Below, piece after piece: positions 24,967-34,490 of a stretch of DNA of 64,000 bases; position 1 is the stretch's first letter; the number at the start of each line of letters is the position of its first letter. Origin of the DNA: Pseudarthrobacter phenanthrenivorans (GTDB taxonomy: Bacteria; Actinomycetota; Actinomycetes; Actinomycetales; Micrococcaceae); NCBI RefSeq assembly GCF_000813845.1, contig NZ_JWTB01000005.1, positions 124,001 to 188,000 on the forward strand, in the 5' to 3' direction. A program made the translations under genes and the position numbers. Below the pieces are notes generated by a model, which saw only the letters and a program-made list of their open reading frames with translations, searched no databases and was not told the DNA's origin.

Positions 24967-26010
24967 ATGAGTAACAGGAACATCGGAATTAAGGACGTGG
25001 CCGTCGCCGCCGGCGTGTCCGTGACCACCGTGTCCCACGTCCTCAACGAGGTCTCCTATGCGCGGATCAGTCCCGAAACCCGGGACAAGGTCCGGTCCGT
25101 GGCCGAGCAGCTGGGCTACGGCCCCAACCGCCTTGCCCAGGCCCTCCGCACCCAAAGGACCGGCATGCTGGGCCTGGTCAGCGAGGACATCGCCACCACG
25201 CCCCACGCGGGCAGGATCATCCTGGGTGCCGACGAGGCCGCCAAGGCCAGGGGTTACAACCTCATGATCATCAACACCTCCGGCTCGGCCACCCTGGAGT
25301 CCCGGCAGGCCGACGTCGAAGCCCTCCTGGAACGCCGGGTTGACGGGATTCTGTACGCCACCATGTACCACCGGACCGTCAAGCTGCCGGCCAACCTGGG
25401 CAGCGTTCCGTCCATCCTGGTGGACTCCGTGGCCACCGACGGAAACATCACAGCCGTGATTCCGGACGAGGAAGGCGGGGCGCGCGCGGCCGTGCAGGCG
25501 CTCCTCGAAGCAGGCCACACCCAGGTGGGGTTCATCAACAACACCGATGATGTCCCCGCCACGAGGCAGCGGCTCCAGGCTTTCCGGGCGGCGTTGACGG
25601 AGGCAGGGCTCGACGGCGGCGCGGCACCTGTGGAGTCGGCAGTCTCCGAGGTGCACGGCGGCTACGAGGCAGCCCTGCGGATCCTGTCCCGCGGCGACCG
25701 GCCCACCGGGCTTTTCTGCTACAACGACCGAATGGCGATGGGTGCCTACCGGGCCGCCGCGGAGCTGGGACTCTCCATCCCCGCCGACCTTTCCGTGGTG
25801 GGCTTTGACGACCAGGAACTGATCGCGGCCAACCTCCACCCGGGCCTGACCACCGTGGCCCTGCCCCACTACGAGATGGGTGCCTGGGCGACGGAACACC
25901 TGATTGACGCCGTCGAGGGGAAAACGGACCTTTCCCTCATGGCCCTCCACCCGACCATCCTGGGGTGCCCGCTGGTACGCCGTGATTCCATCGCGGCGCC
26001 ACCCCGCTGA
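24967..26010 (+). CDS. LacI family regulator of the inulin/DFA operon
   Basis: This 347-residue LacI/GalR repressor has the helix-turn-helix IKDVAVAAGVSVTTVSHVLN (residues 7-26), the hinge segment with YGPNRLAQALRTQRTGMLGL, and a sugar-binding domain ending FDDQELIAANLHPGLTTV and CPLVRRDS. It lies inside the operon between the second permease and the GH32 gene, so it is likely autoregulated. The operators at 21469-21484 and 21603-21620, with central CG and GCCAA/TTGGC half-sites, are its probable targets. The inducer may be a difructose anhydride, inulobiose or fructose. Confidence 0.92.
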   Translation: MSNRNIGIKDVAVAAGVSVTTVSHVLNEVSYARISPETRDKVRSVAEQLGYGPNRLAQALRTQRTGMLGLVSEDIATTPHAGRIILGADEAAKARGYNLMIINTSGSATLESRQADVEALLERRVDGILYATMYHRTVKLPANLGSVPSILVDSVATDGNITAVIPDEEGGARAAVQALLEAGHTQVGFINNTDDVPATRQRLQAFRAALTEAGLDGGAAPVESAVSEVHGGYEAALRILSRGDRPTGLFCYNDRMAMGAYRAAAELGLSIPADLSVVGFDDQELIAANLHPGLTTVALPHYEMGAWATEHLIDAVEGKTDLSLMALHPTILGCPLVRRDSIAAPPR

Positions 26011-26051
26011 GCAGCCCACCCTTTCCACTTCCACAGAGGACCGCACGAAAC

Positions 26052-27632
26052 ATGTCCACCTTCCTTGATGCCGCACGCCCGGAGACACCTCCGGCCGGGA
26101 CCGCCAGGTTCCGTCCGGCCATCCACTTCACAGCACGGGACACCTGGCTGAACGACCCCAACGGCCTGGTCTTCCACAACGGCCTTTACCACCTCTTCTT
26201 CCAGAACAACCCGTACGGCAACGTGTGGGGCAACATGTCCTGGGGCCACGCCACCTCGCCGGACCTGGTGCACTGGACGGAACACCCTGTCGCCATCGCG
26301 TGCGATGAGGCTGAGGACATCTTCTCCGGCAGTGTGGTGGTGGACCACGGCAACACCTCCGGCTTCGGCACGGCAGGCGCACCTGCCCTCGTGGCCATCT
26401 ACACCAGCGCCTACAAGACCGCGTCGGAACACCACGGCACGCAGGCGCAGTCCCTGGCTTACAGCGTGGACGCCGGCTTGACGTGGCAGAAGTACGACGG
26501 AAACCCTGTCCTTACCCGGAACTCCGCGCACTTCCGCGACCCCAAGGTCTTCCGCTACCAAGGGGAGCAGGGTGCCTGCTGGATCATGGTCGCCGTGGAA
26601 GCGCAGCACCAGAAGGTGGTCCTCTACCGGTCCGAGGACCTCAAATCGTGGGACTTCCTCAGCGAGTTCGGCCCGGCCAACGCCGACGCCGGTGAATGGG
26701 AGTGCCCGGACCTCTTTCCGCTCCCGGTGGACGGAGACCCGGACAATACCAAATGGGTCCTGATCGTGAACGTTAATCCCGGTGCGGTTGCTGGAGGTTC
26801 GGGCGGCCAGTACTTCGTGGGCCAGTTCGACGGCGTCCGCTTCGTTCCGGACGCAGGCTCCGTGGCGGTGCCGGGCGGGGTCAGCGCCCTGGACGCTTCA
26901 GCCGCAGCCGCAGCACTGCGCCAATGCCTGTGGCTTGACTGGGGCCGCGACTGCTACGCCTCCGTGTCCTTCAGCGACGCCCCCGACGGTCGGCGCATCA
27001 TCATCGGCTGGATGAACAACTGGGACTACGCCAACGAACTGCCCACCGCCCCCTGGCGCTCCTCAATGACCCTCGCCCGCGAGGCCCGCCTTACCCTGGT
27101 CGACGGCGCAGCCCGCCTTGTCCAGCGACCGGTCCTGGCACGCCCCGGCGAAGAAGAAGGCCTTCCCGCCGCCGCCCCGCTCATGACCATGGGTGTTACA
27201 GCGTTGAACGGGAAGGCCCTCCGGCTGCCGGATGCGGTCCCCGGCGCCGCCCAGGTCATCCAGGCCGACATTGATCCGGGCGGCGCTCATCGCGTCGAGC
27301 TCCGGATCTTCGGCAGCAGCGACGGGACCCACGGTGCAGTGCTCAGCTACGACACGGCCCGTGCACAACTCAGCCTTGACCGCCGGCAGTCGGGGGACAC
27401 CGGCTTCCACGCCACCTTCCCTTCCGCCGAATCAGCCCCGCTGGTCCTCGACGACGGCGTCCTTAAGCTGCAAATCGTCGTCGACCATTGCTCCGTGGAG
27501 GTCTTTGCGCAGGGCGGCACGGTGGTCCTGACTGACCTCGTCTTCCCCGCGGCGGAACACCGGCAGTCCTGGCTGTCCGCCGAGGGAGGCCCAGCCACCA
27601 TCCTGAACCTCGCAGTCTCAACACTTACCTAA
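26052..27632 (+). CDS. GH32 beta-fructofuranosidase/fructan hydrolase, cytosolic
   Basis: This 526-residue GH32 enzyme hydrolyses beta-fructosidic bonds. The catalytic blocks are visible: nucleophile Asp35 in WLNDPNG, stabiliser Asp163 in FRDPKVF and acid/base Glu217 in WECPDLF. The five-bladed propeller (about 22-345) is followed by a C-terminal beta-sandwich with VVDHCSVEVFAQGG. No signal peptide is present, so it acts inside the cell, presumably on inulobiose or short fructo-oligosaccharides made from imported anhydride. It follows the LacI gene by 41 bases and precedes the fructokinase by 13 bases. Confidence 0.93.
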   Translation: MSTFLDAARPETPPAGTARFRPAIHFTARDTWLNDPNGLVFHNGLYHLFFQNNPYGNVWGNMSWGHATSPDLVHWTEHPVAIACDEAEDIFSGSVVVDHGNTSGFGTAGAPALVAIYTSAYKTASEHHGTQAQSLAYSVDAGLTWQKYDGNPVLTRNSAHFRDPKVFRYQGEQGACWIMVAVEAQHQKVVLYRSEDLKSWDFLSEFGPANADAGEWECPDLFPLPVDGDPDNTKWVLIVNVNPGAVAGGSGGQYFVGQFDGVRFVPDAGSVAVPGGVSALDASAAAAALRQCLWLDWGRDCYASVSFSDAPDGRRIIIGWMNNWDYANELPTAPWRSSMTLAREARLTLVDGAARLVQRPVLARPGEEEGLPAAAPLMTMGVTALNGKALRLPDAVPGAAQVIQADIDPGGAHRVELRIFGSSDGTHGAVLSYDTARAQLSLDRRQSGDTGFHATFPSAESAPLVLDDGVLKLQIVVDHCSVEVFAQGGTVVLTDLVFPAAEHRQSWLSAEGGPATILNLAVSTLT

Positions 27633-27645
27633 GGAAAGGTCCAGA

Positions 27646-28596
27646 ATGTCACCAGCCCAGCACCTCCATGGCGACCCTGCACGGGGCGCCGATGTGGTCG
27701 TCGTCGGCGAAGCGCTGATGGACATCGTCGTTACGTCCGCGGGCACTGTGGAGCACCCCGGCGGATCGCCGGCCAACGTTGCCTACGGGCTCGGGCGGCT
27801 GGGTGTGGCCACCGCCCTGCTGACCTCGATCGGCCGCGACCCGCGCGGCGCGGCCATCCAGCAGCATCTGGGCAGCGCCGGCGTCGAACTCCTGCCCGGT
27901 TCCAAAGGGCCCGGCCGGACCGCCACGGCCACGGCAACCCTGGCGTCCGACGGGTCCGCGCACTACGACTTCGACATCCGCTGGGACCTTCCTGGGACGG
28001 CGCCGGCCACCCTGCCCAAAATCCTGCACACCGGTTCGATCGCCACTTTCCTGGCCCCGGGCGCGGCAGCAGTACGCGGGCTCCTGGAGCAGGCGCACCA
28101 GCGCTGCGTGGTCACCTACGACCCCAATATCCGTCCGGCCCTGCTCGGCAGCCATTCCGAGGCCAGGATGATTTTTGAGGAACTGATCCCGTTCACCGAG
28201 GTGGTCAAGCTCAGCGACGAGGATGCCCACTGGCTCTATCCCCGGCAGCCGCTGGAGCAGATTTCACGCCACATCCTGGGCCTCGGCGCCGGGCTGGTGG
28301 CCATCACCAGGGGAGCGGACGGGTCCATGCTGACGACGCGGGACGCCCGCGTGCTGGTTCCCCCGGTCACAGCCACAGTGGCGGACACCATCGGCGCGGG
28401 CGACTCATACATGTCCGCCCTGATCTACGGACTCCTCCTGCGCGGGGCCGACGGCCTGGCGCCGTCGGTGCTGGAAGCGCTGGGCCGGATGGCATCCAAG
28501 GCCGCCGCGATCACCGTTGGCCGGCCCGGCGCCCAGCCGCCAACGTTGGACGAACTGCAGTCAGATGCAGCGGACCGGCAGCCCGCACACCAGTGA
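27646..28596 (+). CDS. PfkB family carbohydrate kinase (probable fructokinase)
   Basis: This 316-residue ribokinase-fold sugar kinase has the N-terminal signature GGSPANVAYGLGRLG and the C-terminal ATP/catalytic signature DTIGAGDSYMSAL, with catalytic base Asp253. It would phosphorylate the fructose released by the GH32 enzyme, allowing entry into glycolysis. AAGGAAAG precedes the ATG. It is 13 bases after the GH32 stop. The specificity is inferred from the operon. Confidence 0.9.
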   Translation: MSPAQHLHGDPARGADVVVVGEALMDIVVTSAGTVEHPGGSPANVAYGLGRLGVATALLTSIGRDPRGAAIQQHLGSAGVELLPGSKGPGRTATATATLASDGSAHYDFDIRWDLPGTAPATLPKILHTGSIATFLAPGAAAVRGLLEQAHQRCVVTYDPNIRPALLGSHSEARMIFEELIPFTEVVKLSDEDAHWLYPRQPLEQISRHILGLGAGLVAITRGADGSMLTTRDARVLVPPVTATVADTIGAGDSYMSALIYGLLLRGADGLAPSVLEALGRMASKAAAITVGRPGAQPPTLDELQSDAADRQPAHQ

Positions 28597-28651
28597 AACG
28601 CAAGCACCAGTGGGAAACCAAGCACCCGTGAGAAGACCAAGGGAAGACGCA

Positions 28652-29992
28652 ATGTCCAGCAACAACTATTACGACGTGACGGCGTGGCCCATCGGCAACC
28701 CGGTCAAGGACGTCGGCGAAGTCATCAACAGCATCATCGCGGACATCAAGGAGCGGCAGTCGGGCACCGATGTGGACAACGGCGGAAAACCGGGTGCGGT
28801 GATCTACCTGCCGCCGGGGGACTACCACCTGCGCACGCAGGTGGTGATCGATATCAGCTTCCTGCGGATCGAGGGTGCGGGGCACGGCTTCACGTCGTCG
28901 AGCATCCGCTTCAACGTTCCCCGCGAGGAGTGGGCCGGACTGCACGAACTGTGGCCGGGCGGCAGCAGGATCCTGAATGACATTCCCGTCGACGCCAACG
29001 GGGAGGAAGCCAGGGGAGCGGCCTTCTACATCGAGCGAAGCGGCAGCCCGCGGATCAGTTCGGTGGAATTCGCCAATTTCTGCATCGACGGGCTGCACTT
29101 TGTCCCGGACGGCTCGGAGCTGGCCCCGGAGAACAGCTACGTCAACGGCAAGACCGGGATCTTCGTGGCCGGCGCCAACGACTCCTTCCGCATCAACGGC
29201 ATGGGGTTCGTTTACCTGGAGAACGCACTGACCATCCACAACGCTGACGCGCTGTCCATTCACGACAACTTCATCGCCGAATGCGGCAGCTGCATCGAGC
29301 TGCGCGGGTGGGGCCAGGCGTCGAAGATCACCGACAACCTGATCGGTGCGGGCTTTAAGGGCTACTCGATCTACGCGCAGAACCATGGCGGGCTCCTGGT
29401 TACCGCGAACAACGTCTTCCCCCGCGGAGCCAGCAGCGTCCACCTGGAGGGCGTAACACGGTCAAGCATCAGCAACAACCGGCTGCACTCGTTTTATCCC
29501 GGGATGGTGGTCCTCGACGCCAACAGTTCCGAAAACCTGGTCGCCACCAACCACTTCCTGCGGGACCACGAACCGTGGACGCCCTTCCTGGGGATCGACA
29601 ACGGGCTGGACGACCTCACCGGGCTGCTCAGCGTCAGCGGCAACAACAATTCGGTCATCGGGAACCACTTCTCCGAGGTCATCGACGCCCAGACCATCCG
29701 GCCGGAAGGAGCCACACCGGTCATCATCCGGCTGCTGGAGGGGACGGGCAACTTCGTCTCCAACAACCACGTGGTGGCACTGGACGTTAATGCCACCTCG
29801 AGTGACTCCTGCTTTGAGGCGCAGGTGGACGCCTTGCTGGCCACGGGCGCTGCGGGCGGACTCGCCGTGACGGCTGTACAGGTCGATGCCGGCTCCGCCC
29901 GCAACACCATCCTTGACTCCGGAACCGATGCCCAGGTGGTCCTCGACAAGGCCGCGAACGCCTTCAGGCCCACCCCGACGATCGGACCGTAG
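28652..29992 (+). CDS. Difructose-anhydride hydrolase (DFA-IIIase-like), GH91, cytosolic
   Basis: This 446-residue right-handed beta-helix protein is a paralogue of the secreted fructotransferase at 19975-21309 (shared blocks include ISFLRIEGAGHGF, NDSFRINGMGFVYLE and HDNFIAECGSCIEL). It lacks any signal peptide, starting MSSNNYYDVTAW. The paired acids are Asp205 and Glu216, with the same 11-residue spacing as in the secreted enzyme. Relatives from Arthrobacter open difructose anhydride III to inulobiose, which suits its place as last gene of the uptake operon with GH32 and fructokinase. It could also act on DFA I. ATG 28652 follows AAGGGAAG; a longer frame from 28517 would overlap the kinase. 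Confidence 0.86.
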   Translation: MSSNNYYDVTAWPIGNPVKDVGEVINSIIADIKERQSGTDVDNGGKPGAVIYLPPGDYHLRTQVVIDISFLRIEGAGHGFTSSSIRFNVPREEWAGLHELWPGGSRILNDIPVDANGEEARGAAFYIERSGSPRISSVEFANFCIDGLHFVPDGSELAPENSYVNGKTGIFVAGANDSFRINGMGFVYLENALTIHNADALSIHDNFIAECGSCIELRGWGQASKITDNLIGAGFKGYSIYAQNHGGLLVTANNVFPRGASSVHLEGVTRSSISNNRLHSFYPGMVVLDANSSENLVATNHFLRDHEPWTPFLGIDNGLDDLTGLLSVSGNNNSVIGNHFSEVIDAQTIRPEGATPVIIRLLEGTGNFVSNNHVVALDVNATSSDSCFEAQVDALLATGAAGGLAVTAVQVDAGSARNTILDSGTDAQVVLDKAANAFRPTPTIGP

Positions 29993-30043
29993 CGGCAGTC
30001 TTCCCGGCTGTCGGCGCCTCTTCTGGCGTCTGGCGGACACGAA

Positions 30044-30076
30044 GTCGCCCTCGACCGGACACCGGCCGAGGGCGAC
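30044..30076 (+). terminator. GC-rich hairpin ending the inulin operon
   Basis: GTCGCCCTCG (30044-30053) pairs perfectly with CGAGGGCGAC (30067-30076), with an inner CCGG/CCGG. It lies about 50 bases after the last gene. There is no T-run, a frequent feature of terminators in high-GC actinobacteria. Confidence 0.65.
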
Positions 30077-30183
30077 TCCCAATTCAGCGGCCGCTTGATG
30101 CAGCCTGAGGTATCAGGGTTCACAGGTGAACTGCCAGATACCTGGGATGTCCCTGTCCACAAAGGCTGAGGCGATCCCTGCCT

Positions 30184-30402
30184 CTATTCATTCCTGTTGT
30201 GAAGCTCCAGCAATTCGTGATTGCAGTGCAGCAGCAACTCGTGCCTGTAGTGGAGGCCTATCCACGGCGATGCAGCATAATCGTCGATGCCAAAGAAGGC
30301 TGGCGCCAAGGGTGCTGCGTCAACCTCCTTGGCCTGACGTGACCAGCGTGGTGGAACTGCTGTCTGAACCACGCTCCGGAGTACTGTTCGATGTCTACGC
30401 AT
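30184..30402 (-). CDS. Small hypothetical ORF upstream of pntB's end (72 residues)
   Basis: A 72-codon frame starts at ATG 30402 with a strong GAGGAG 6 bases upstream and begins 30 bases after the pntB stop, so it could be a third gene of the transhydrogenase operon. The product is basic at the start and rich in His and Leu at the end (GLHYRHELLLHCNHELLELH). I do not recognise it, and composition alone does not prove translation. The rest of the 440-base stretch after the inulin operon holds only the hairpin described above. Confidence 0.4.
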   Translation of the reverse strand: MRRHRTVLRSVVQTAVPPRWSRQAKEVDAAPLAPAFFGIDDYAASPWIGLHYRHELLLHCNHELLELHNRNE

Positions 30403-30432
30403 GGTCTCTCCTCAGGTGGAAAATGCATACGG

Positions 30433-31908
30433 TCAGAAGGCTTTGAGGATGTCCTCGACGCGTTGTTTGGCGTCGCCGAAGAGCATTTGGGAGTTGTCGC
30501 GGAAGAACAGCGGGTTCTGGACGCCCGCGTAGCCGGCGGCCATGGAGCGTTTGAACACGACGACGTTCTCGGCTTCCCAGACACGGAGGACGGGCATGCC
30601 GGCGATGGGGCTGCCCGGGTCTTCGGCCGCTGCGGGGTTCACTGTGTCATTGGCCCCGATGACGAGTACCACCGAGGTGTCGTCGAGGTCGTCGTTGATT
30701 TCGTCCATTTCCAGGACGATGTCGTACGGGACTTTGGCTTCGGCAAGGAGGACGTTCATGTGTCCGGGAAGGCGCCCGGCGACCGGGTGGATTCCGAACC
30801 TGACGTTGACGCCCTTTTCCCGAAGCTGGTGGGCCAGTTCGGCAACGGGGTACTGGGCCTGTGCCACGGCCATGCCGTAGCCGGGTGTAATGACAACGCT
30901 GGATGCGTTGGCCAGCAATTCCGCGGTGGCTTCGGCCGTGATTTCACGGTGCTCGCCCTGGTCGGCGTCGCCCTTGCTGGCGGGGGCGGCGATGCCGAAG
31001 CCGCCGGCGATCACGGAAATGAAGGACCGGTTCATGGCCTTGCACATGATGTAGGACAGGTAAGCGCCCGAGGAGCCCACCAGGGCGCCGGTGATGATGA
31101 GCAGGTCGTTGTTGAGCAGGAAGCCGGCGGCGGCTGCGGCCCAGCCCGAGTAGCTGTTGAGCATGGAGACGACGACGGGCATGTCGCCGCCGCCGATGGA
31201 GGCCACGAGGTGCCAGCCCAGCCCCAGGGCCAGGACAGTGACAACGGCAAGGAGCCACAGCTGGGAGTCGTTGACGTACCAGACGGTCAAGGCAACGAAC
31301 ACAACGAGGGCACCAAGGTTGATGGCGTTCTTGCCCGGCAGCATCAGGGGTGAGGACTTCATCCGGGCCGACAGCTTCAGGAATGCCACGATCGAGCCGG
31401 TAAACGTGACGGCGCCGATGAACACGCCGATGAACACCTCGGCGTGATGGACGGCCATCAGGTCAGCGGACAGGGCCGGGGCTTCAAGGTGGCCGTTCCA
31501 GCCCACCAGGACCGCGGCGAGGCCGACGAAGCTGTGCAGCAGCGCGATGAGCTCGGGCATGCCGGTCATTTCCACCACCCGGGCACGCCACAGACCGACG
31601 GCCCCGCCGGCCACGACCGCTGCAACAAGCAGCCCCAAGCCGGTGAGGCCGTGCCCGGCACCCCAGGCGCCCTGGACGGTCAGCCAGACGGTCGCGGCGA
31701 GGGCGATGACCATGCCGGCGATGCCGTAGATCACCCCGGCACGGGCATTTTCGTGTTTGCTCAGCCCGGCGAGGCTGAGGATGAACAGCAGGGCGGCAAC
31801 GATGTATGCAGCTCCCGCGATGGTGTCGGCGGTCAGCGGACCGGTGACGGTGTCGGACACGGTAAGGCTCCTCACAAGGGTTGCTGCTGATTCAGTGGCG
31901 ACGCTCAT
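30433..31908 (-). CDS. pntB: NAD(P) transhydrogenase subunit beta
   Basis: This 491-residue membrane subunit carries the NADP(H)-binding domain III. The first 270 residues form about nine transmembrane segments. The C-terminal part begins near [31 protein letters not shown] and has the NADP motifs [32 protein letters not shown] and [14 protein letters not shown]. The enzyme couples proton entry to reduction of NADP+ by NADH. It overlaps pntA by 4 bases (ATGA). Confidence 0.96.
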   Translation of the reverse strand: MSVATESAATLVRSLTVSDTVTGPLTADTIAGAAYIVAALLFILSLAGLSKHENARAGVIYGIAGMVIALAATVWLTVQGAWGAGHGLTGLGLLVAAVVAGGAVGLWRARVVEMTGMPELIALLHSFVGLAAVLVGWNGHLEAPALSADLMAVHHAEVFIGVFIGAVTFTGSIVAFLKLSARMKSSPLMLPGKNAINLGALVVFVALTVWYVNDSQLWLLAVVTVLALGLGWHLVASIGGGDMPVVVSMLNSYSGWAAAAAGFLLNNDLLIITGALVGSSGAYLSYIMCKAMNRSFISVIAGGFGIAAPASKGDADQGEHREITAEATAELLANASSVVITPGYGMAVAQAQYPVAELAHQLREKGVNVRFGIHPVAGRLPGHMNVLLAEAKVPYDIVLEMDEINDDLDDTSVVLVIGANDTVNPAAAEDPGSPIAGMPVLRVWEAENVVVFKRSMAAGYAGVQNPLFFRDNSQMLFGDAKQRVEDILKAF

Positions 31909-33464
31909 TTACGGGCCCCATCTGCGCGGGAGAACATGGCGAGCATGCGGCGGGTGACGGCGAAGCCGCCAAAGATGTTGATGCTGGCCAGCAGTACCGC
32001 CGCGGCGGCGAGGACCTGCATCACCGGATTTTCCGAGGTGACCTGCAGCAGGGCGCCGACGACGATGATCCCCGAGATTGCGTTCGTGACGGACATCAAT
32101 GGGGTGTGCAGGGCGTGGTGGACCTTCCCGATCACGTAGAAGCCGACCACGACCGAGAGCATCAATACCGTGAAGTGCTGCGGCAACGGCGCCGGGGCAA
32201 CCGCGCTGACCAGGAAGAGCGCGGCGATCCCGGCGGCAAAGAGCCCCGCCTTACCGGCCGCGCTGAGGCCCTGCTTCTTCTTCGGTGCAGGGCTTTCCAC
32301 GGCCGCTGACGCGTCCGCCTTGACCACGGGGGCGGCGGAGACCTGGACCGGGGGCGGCGGCCACGTCAGCTCCCCGTTGCGCACCACCGTCACCGAGCGC
32401 TGCACCACATCATCAAAATCGATGCGGAGCTGGCCGTCCTTGTCCGGGGTCAGGAGCTTGAGCAGGTTCACCATGTTCGTCCCGTACAGCTGGGACGCCT
32501 GGGCCGGCAAACGGGCCGGAAGATCCGTGTACCCCAGGATCACCACCCCGTTCTCCGTCACGATACGTTCCCCGGCAACGGAGCCTTCGACGTTCCCGCC
32601 CTGCCCCGCGGCCATGTCAACGATCACGCTGCCGGACTTCATCGCGGCCACGTCCCCGGCCGTCAGCAGCTTCGGCGCGGGACGGCCCGGGATCAGGGCC
32701 GTGGTGATGATGATGTCCACGTCACGTGCCTGCTCGGTGTAAATTTCGGCAGCCCGGGCGTTGTACGCCTCGGACGTCGCTTTGGCGTACCCATCAGAGG
32801 ACTTCATCTCCTCTTCCACCTCAACCTTGAGGTACGTACCACCAATGGACTTCACCTGATCCGCCACCTCGGGGCGCGGATCCGTCGCCCGGACAATCGC
32901 GCCAAGGCTCGACGCGGCACCGATCGCCGCCAACCCGGCGACACCCGCCCCCGCAACAAGAACCTTCGCCGGCGGAACCTTGCCCGCCGCCGTCACCTGC
33001 CCGGTAAAGAACCTGCCAAACTCATGCGCGGCCTCGATCACGGCACGATACCCGGCGATGTTCGCCATCGAACTCAGGACATCCATCGACTGCGCCCGCG
33101 AGATGCGCGGCACCGCATCCAAAGCAAGAGCGGTGATGGGACGGGCCGCCAAAGCCTCCACCAGCTCCGGGCGCAGGCCCGGGCTCAGTGAACCGATCAG
33201 GGTGGCACCAGGAGCCAAACGGCCGATTTCCTCCTCCGTGGGCGGATTGACCCGCAGCACCACGTCGCTGCCCCATGCATCGTCGGCGCCGACGATCACC
33301 GCGCCCGCCGCAGCATATGCGTCGTCCCGGAAGGACGCGGATTCACCGGCGCCCTTTTCGACCACGACGTCGTAGCCCAAACCCAACAACTGCTTCACGG
33401 TGGCAGGCGTCGCCGCCACCCTCGTTTCGCGGCCCAGCTCGGCCACGATCCCTATACGCGTCAC
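31905..33464 (-). CDS. pntA: NAD(P) transhydrogenase subunit alpha
   Basis: This 519-residue subunit has the NAD(H)-binding domain I (residues 1-385, with [19 protein letters not shown] as the nucleotide fold) and a C-terminal membrane part with about four helices beginning [20 protein letters not shown]. It is therefore the fused E. coli type and not the split alpha1/alpha2 form. Motifs [12 protein letters not shown] and [17 protein letters not shown] are strongly family-specific. A Pro/Ala-rich linker of about 30 residues joins the two parts. Together with pntB it supplies NADPH. Confidence 0.96.
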   Translation of the reverse strand: MTRIGIVAELGRETRVAATPATVKQLLGLGYDVVVEKGAGESASFRDDAYAAAGAVIVGADDAWGSDVVLRVNPPTEEEIGRLAPGATLIGSLSPGLRPELVEALAARPITALALDAVPRISRAQSMDVLSSMANIAGYRAVIEAAHEFGRFFTGQVTAAGKVPPAKVLVAGAGVAGLAAIGAASSLGAIVRATDPRPEVADQVKSIGGTYLKVEVEEEMKSSDGYAKATSEAYNARAAEIYTEQARDVDIIITTALIPGRPAPKLLTAGDVAAMKSGSVIVDMAAGQGGNVEGSVAGERIVTENGVVILGYTDLPARLPAQASQLYGTNMVNLLKLLTPDKDGQLRIDFDDVVQRSVTVVRNGELTWPPPPVQVSAAPVVKADASAAVESPAPKKKQGLSAAGKAGLFAAGIAALFLVSAVAPAPLPQHFTVLMLSVVVGFYVIGKVHHALHTPLMSVTNAISGIIVVGALLQVTSENPVMQVLAAAAVLLASINIFGGFAVTRRMLAMFSRADGARK

Positions 33465-33530
33465 TAAACTCTCTCTCTAAGATGTGGTGCCTTGATGCGT
33501 GACCCCTTCACGCAGGGGCTGCCCGTGCGA

Positions 33531-34490
33531 CTAATTGATCGGGGCGGGCGGTCGTTCGTCGCTGAGCACAGCCAGGGTGTTGTCGGCCGCCAGCATTGCC
33601 ATCGCGGTGCGTGTCTCCACGGTGGCGGACCCGAGGTGCGGCACGAGCACCGCGTTCTCAAGCTCGAGCAACCCGGGGTGCACAGCCGGCTCGTCTTCAA
33701 AGACGTCGAGCCCGGCACCCGCGATCTGACCGTCGCGAAGTGCAGAAGCGAGCGCTGCCTCGTCGACGATCGGTCCGCGCGCGGTGTTGACGAGGTAGGC
33801 CGAGCTCTTCATCGACGCGAGTTGCCCGGCGCCGATCAGGTGATGCGTCGCTGGCCCATAGGGACAGTGCAGGGAGACGACGTCGGAGATGGCCAACAGC
33901 TCATCGAGCTCAACCCGCCGTGCACCAAGCTCGGCCGCAATCGCGGGGTCGATTGCACTGCGTGACTGGTAGACGATTTCCATGCCGAAGGCCTTGGCCC
34001 GGCGTGCAGTCGCCTGGCCGATGCCGCCCATGCCGACGATGCCGAGTGTCTTGCCTTTGAGGCTGCTGCCGAGCAGGAAGAACATGCCCCATTTCCAGGC
34101 CTGGCCGGAGCGGATGAGCCGTTCCCCCTCGCCAAGCCGCCGGGTCGTCATGAGGATGAGGCCGAGCGCGATGTCGGCCGTGGCTTCCGTGAGTACGCCG
34201 GGGGTATTGGTGGCCACGATGCCCCGTTCGGTGCAGGCGGGCACGTCGATGTTGTCGTAGCCGACGGCGACGTTCGCGACCACTTTGAGCTGTGGGCCGG
34301 CGGCGTCGAGAAGCTCGGCGTCGATGCGTTCGGTGAGCAGGCTCACCACGGCATCGGCCCCGGCGACCCGGCGCAGCAGTTCCCCGCGGCCAATCGATTC
34401 AGGACGGGACCAGGCATCGACTTCGTGCTCGGCGCGCAGCTTCTCAAGCGCGGTTTCGGGTATGCGTCCCGTGACGACCACCCGGCTCAT
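33531..34490 (-). CDS. D-isomer-specific 2-hydroxyacid dehydrogenase (glyoxylate/hydroxypyruvate reductase type)
   Basis: This 319-residue NAD(P)-dependent dehydrogenase has the catalytic-domain entry GYDNIDVPACTERGI, the nucleotide motif GIVGMGGIGQATARRAKAFG, the Arg-containing NTARGPIVDEAAL, the Glu of GLDVFEDEP and the catalytic His in VPHLGSA. ATG 34490 overlaps the aminotransferase stop (ATGA), which rules out the longer frame running into that gene. It likely reduces the 2-oxo acid made by the preceding aminotransferase, or glyoxylate/hydroxypyruvate. Confidence 0.92.
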   Translation of the reverse strand: MSRVVVTGRIPETALEKLRAEHEVDAWSRPESIGRGELLRRVAGADAVVSLLTERIDAELLDAAGPQLKVVANVAVGYDNIDVPACTERGIVATNTPGVLTEATADIALGLILMTTRRLGEGERLIRSGQAWKWGMFFLLGSSLKGKTLGIVGMGGIGQATARRAKAFGMEIVYQSRSAIDPAIAAELGARRVELDELLAISDVVSLHCPYGPATHHLIGAGQLASMKSSAYLVNTARGPIVDEAALASALRDGQIAGAGLDVFEDEPAVHPGLLELENAVLVPHLGSATVETRTAMAMLAADNTLAVLSDERPPAPIN

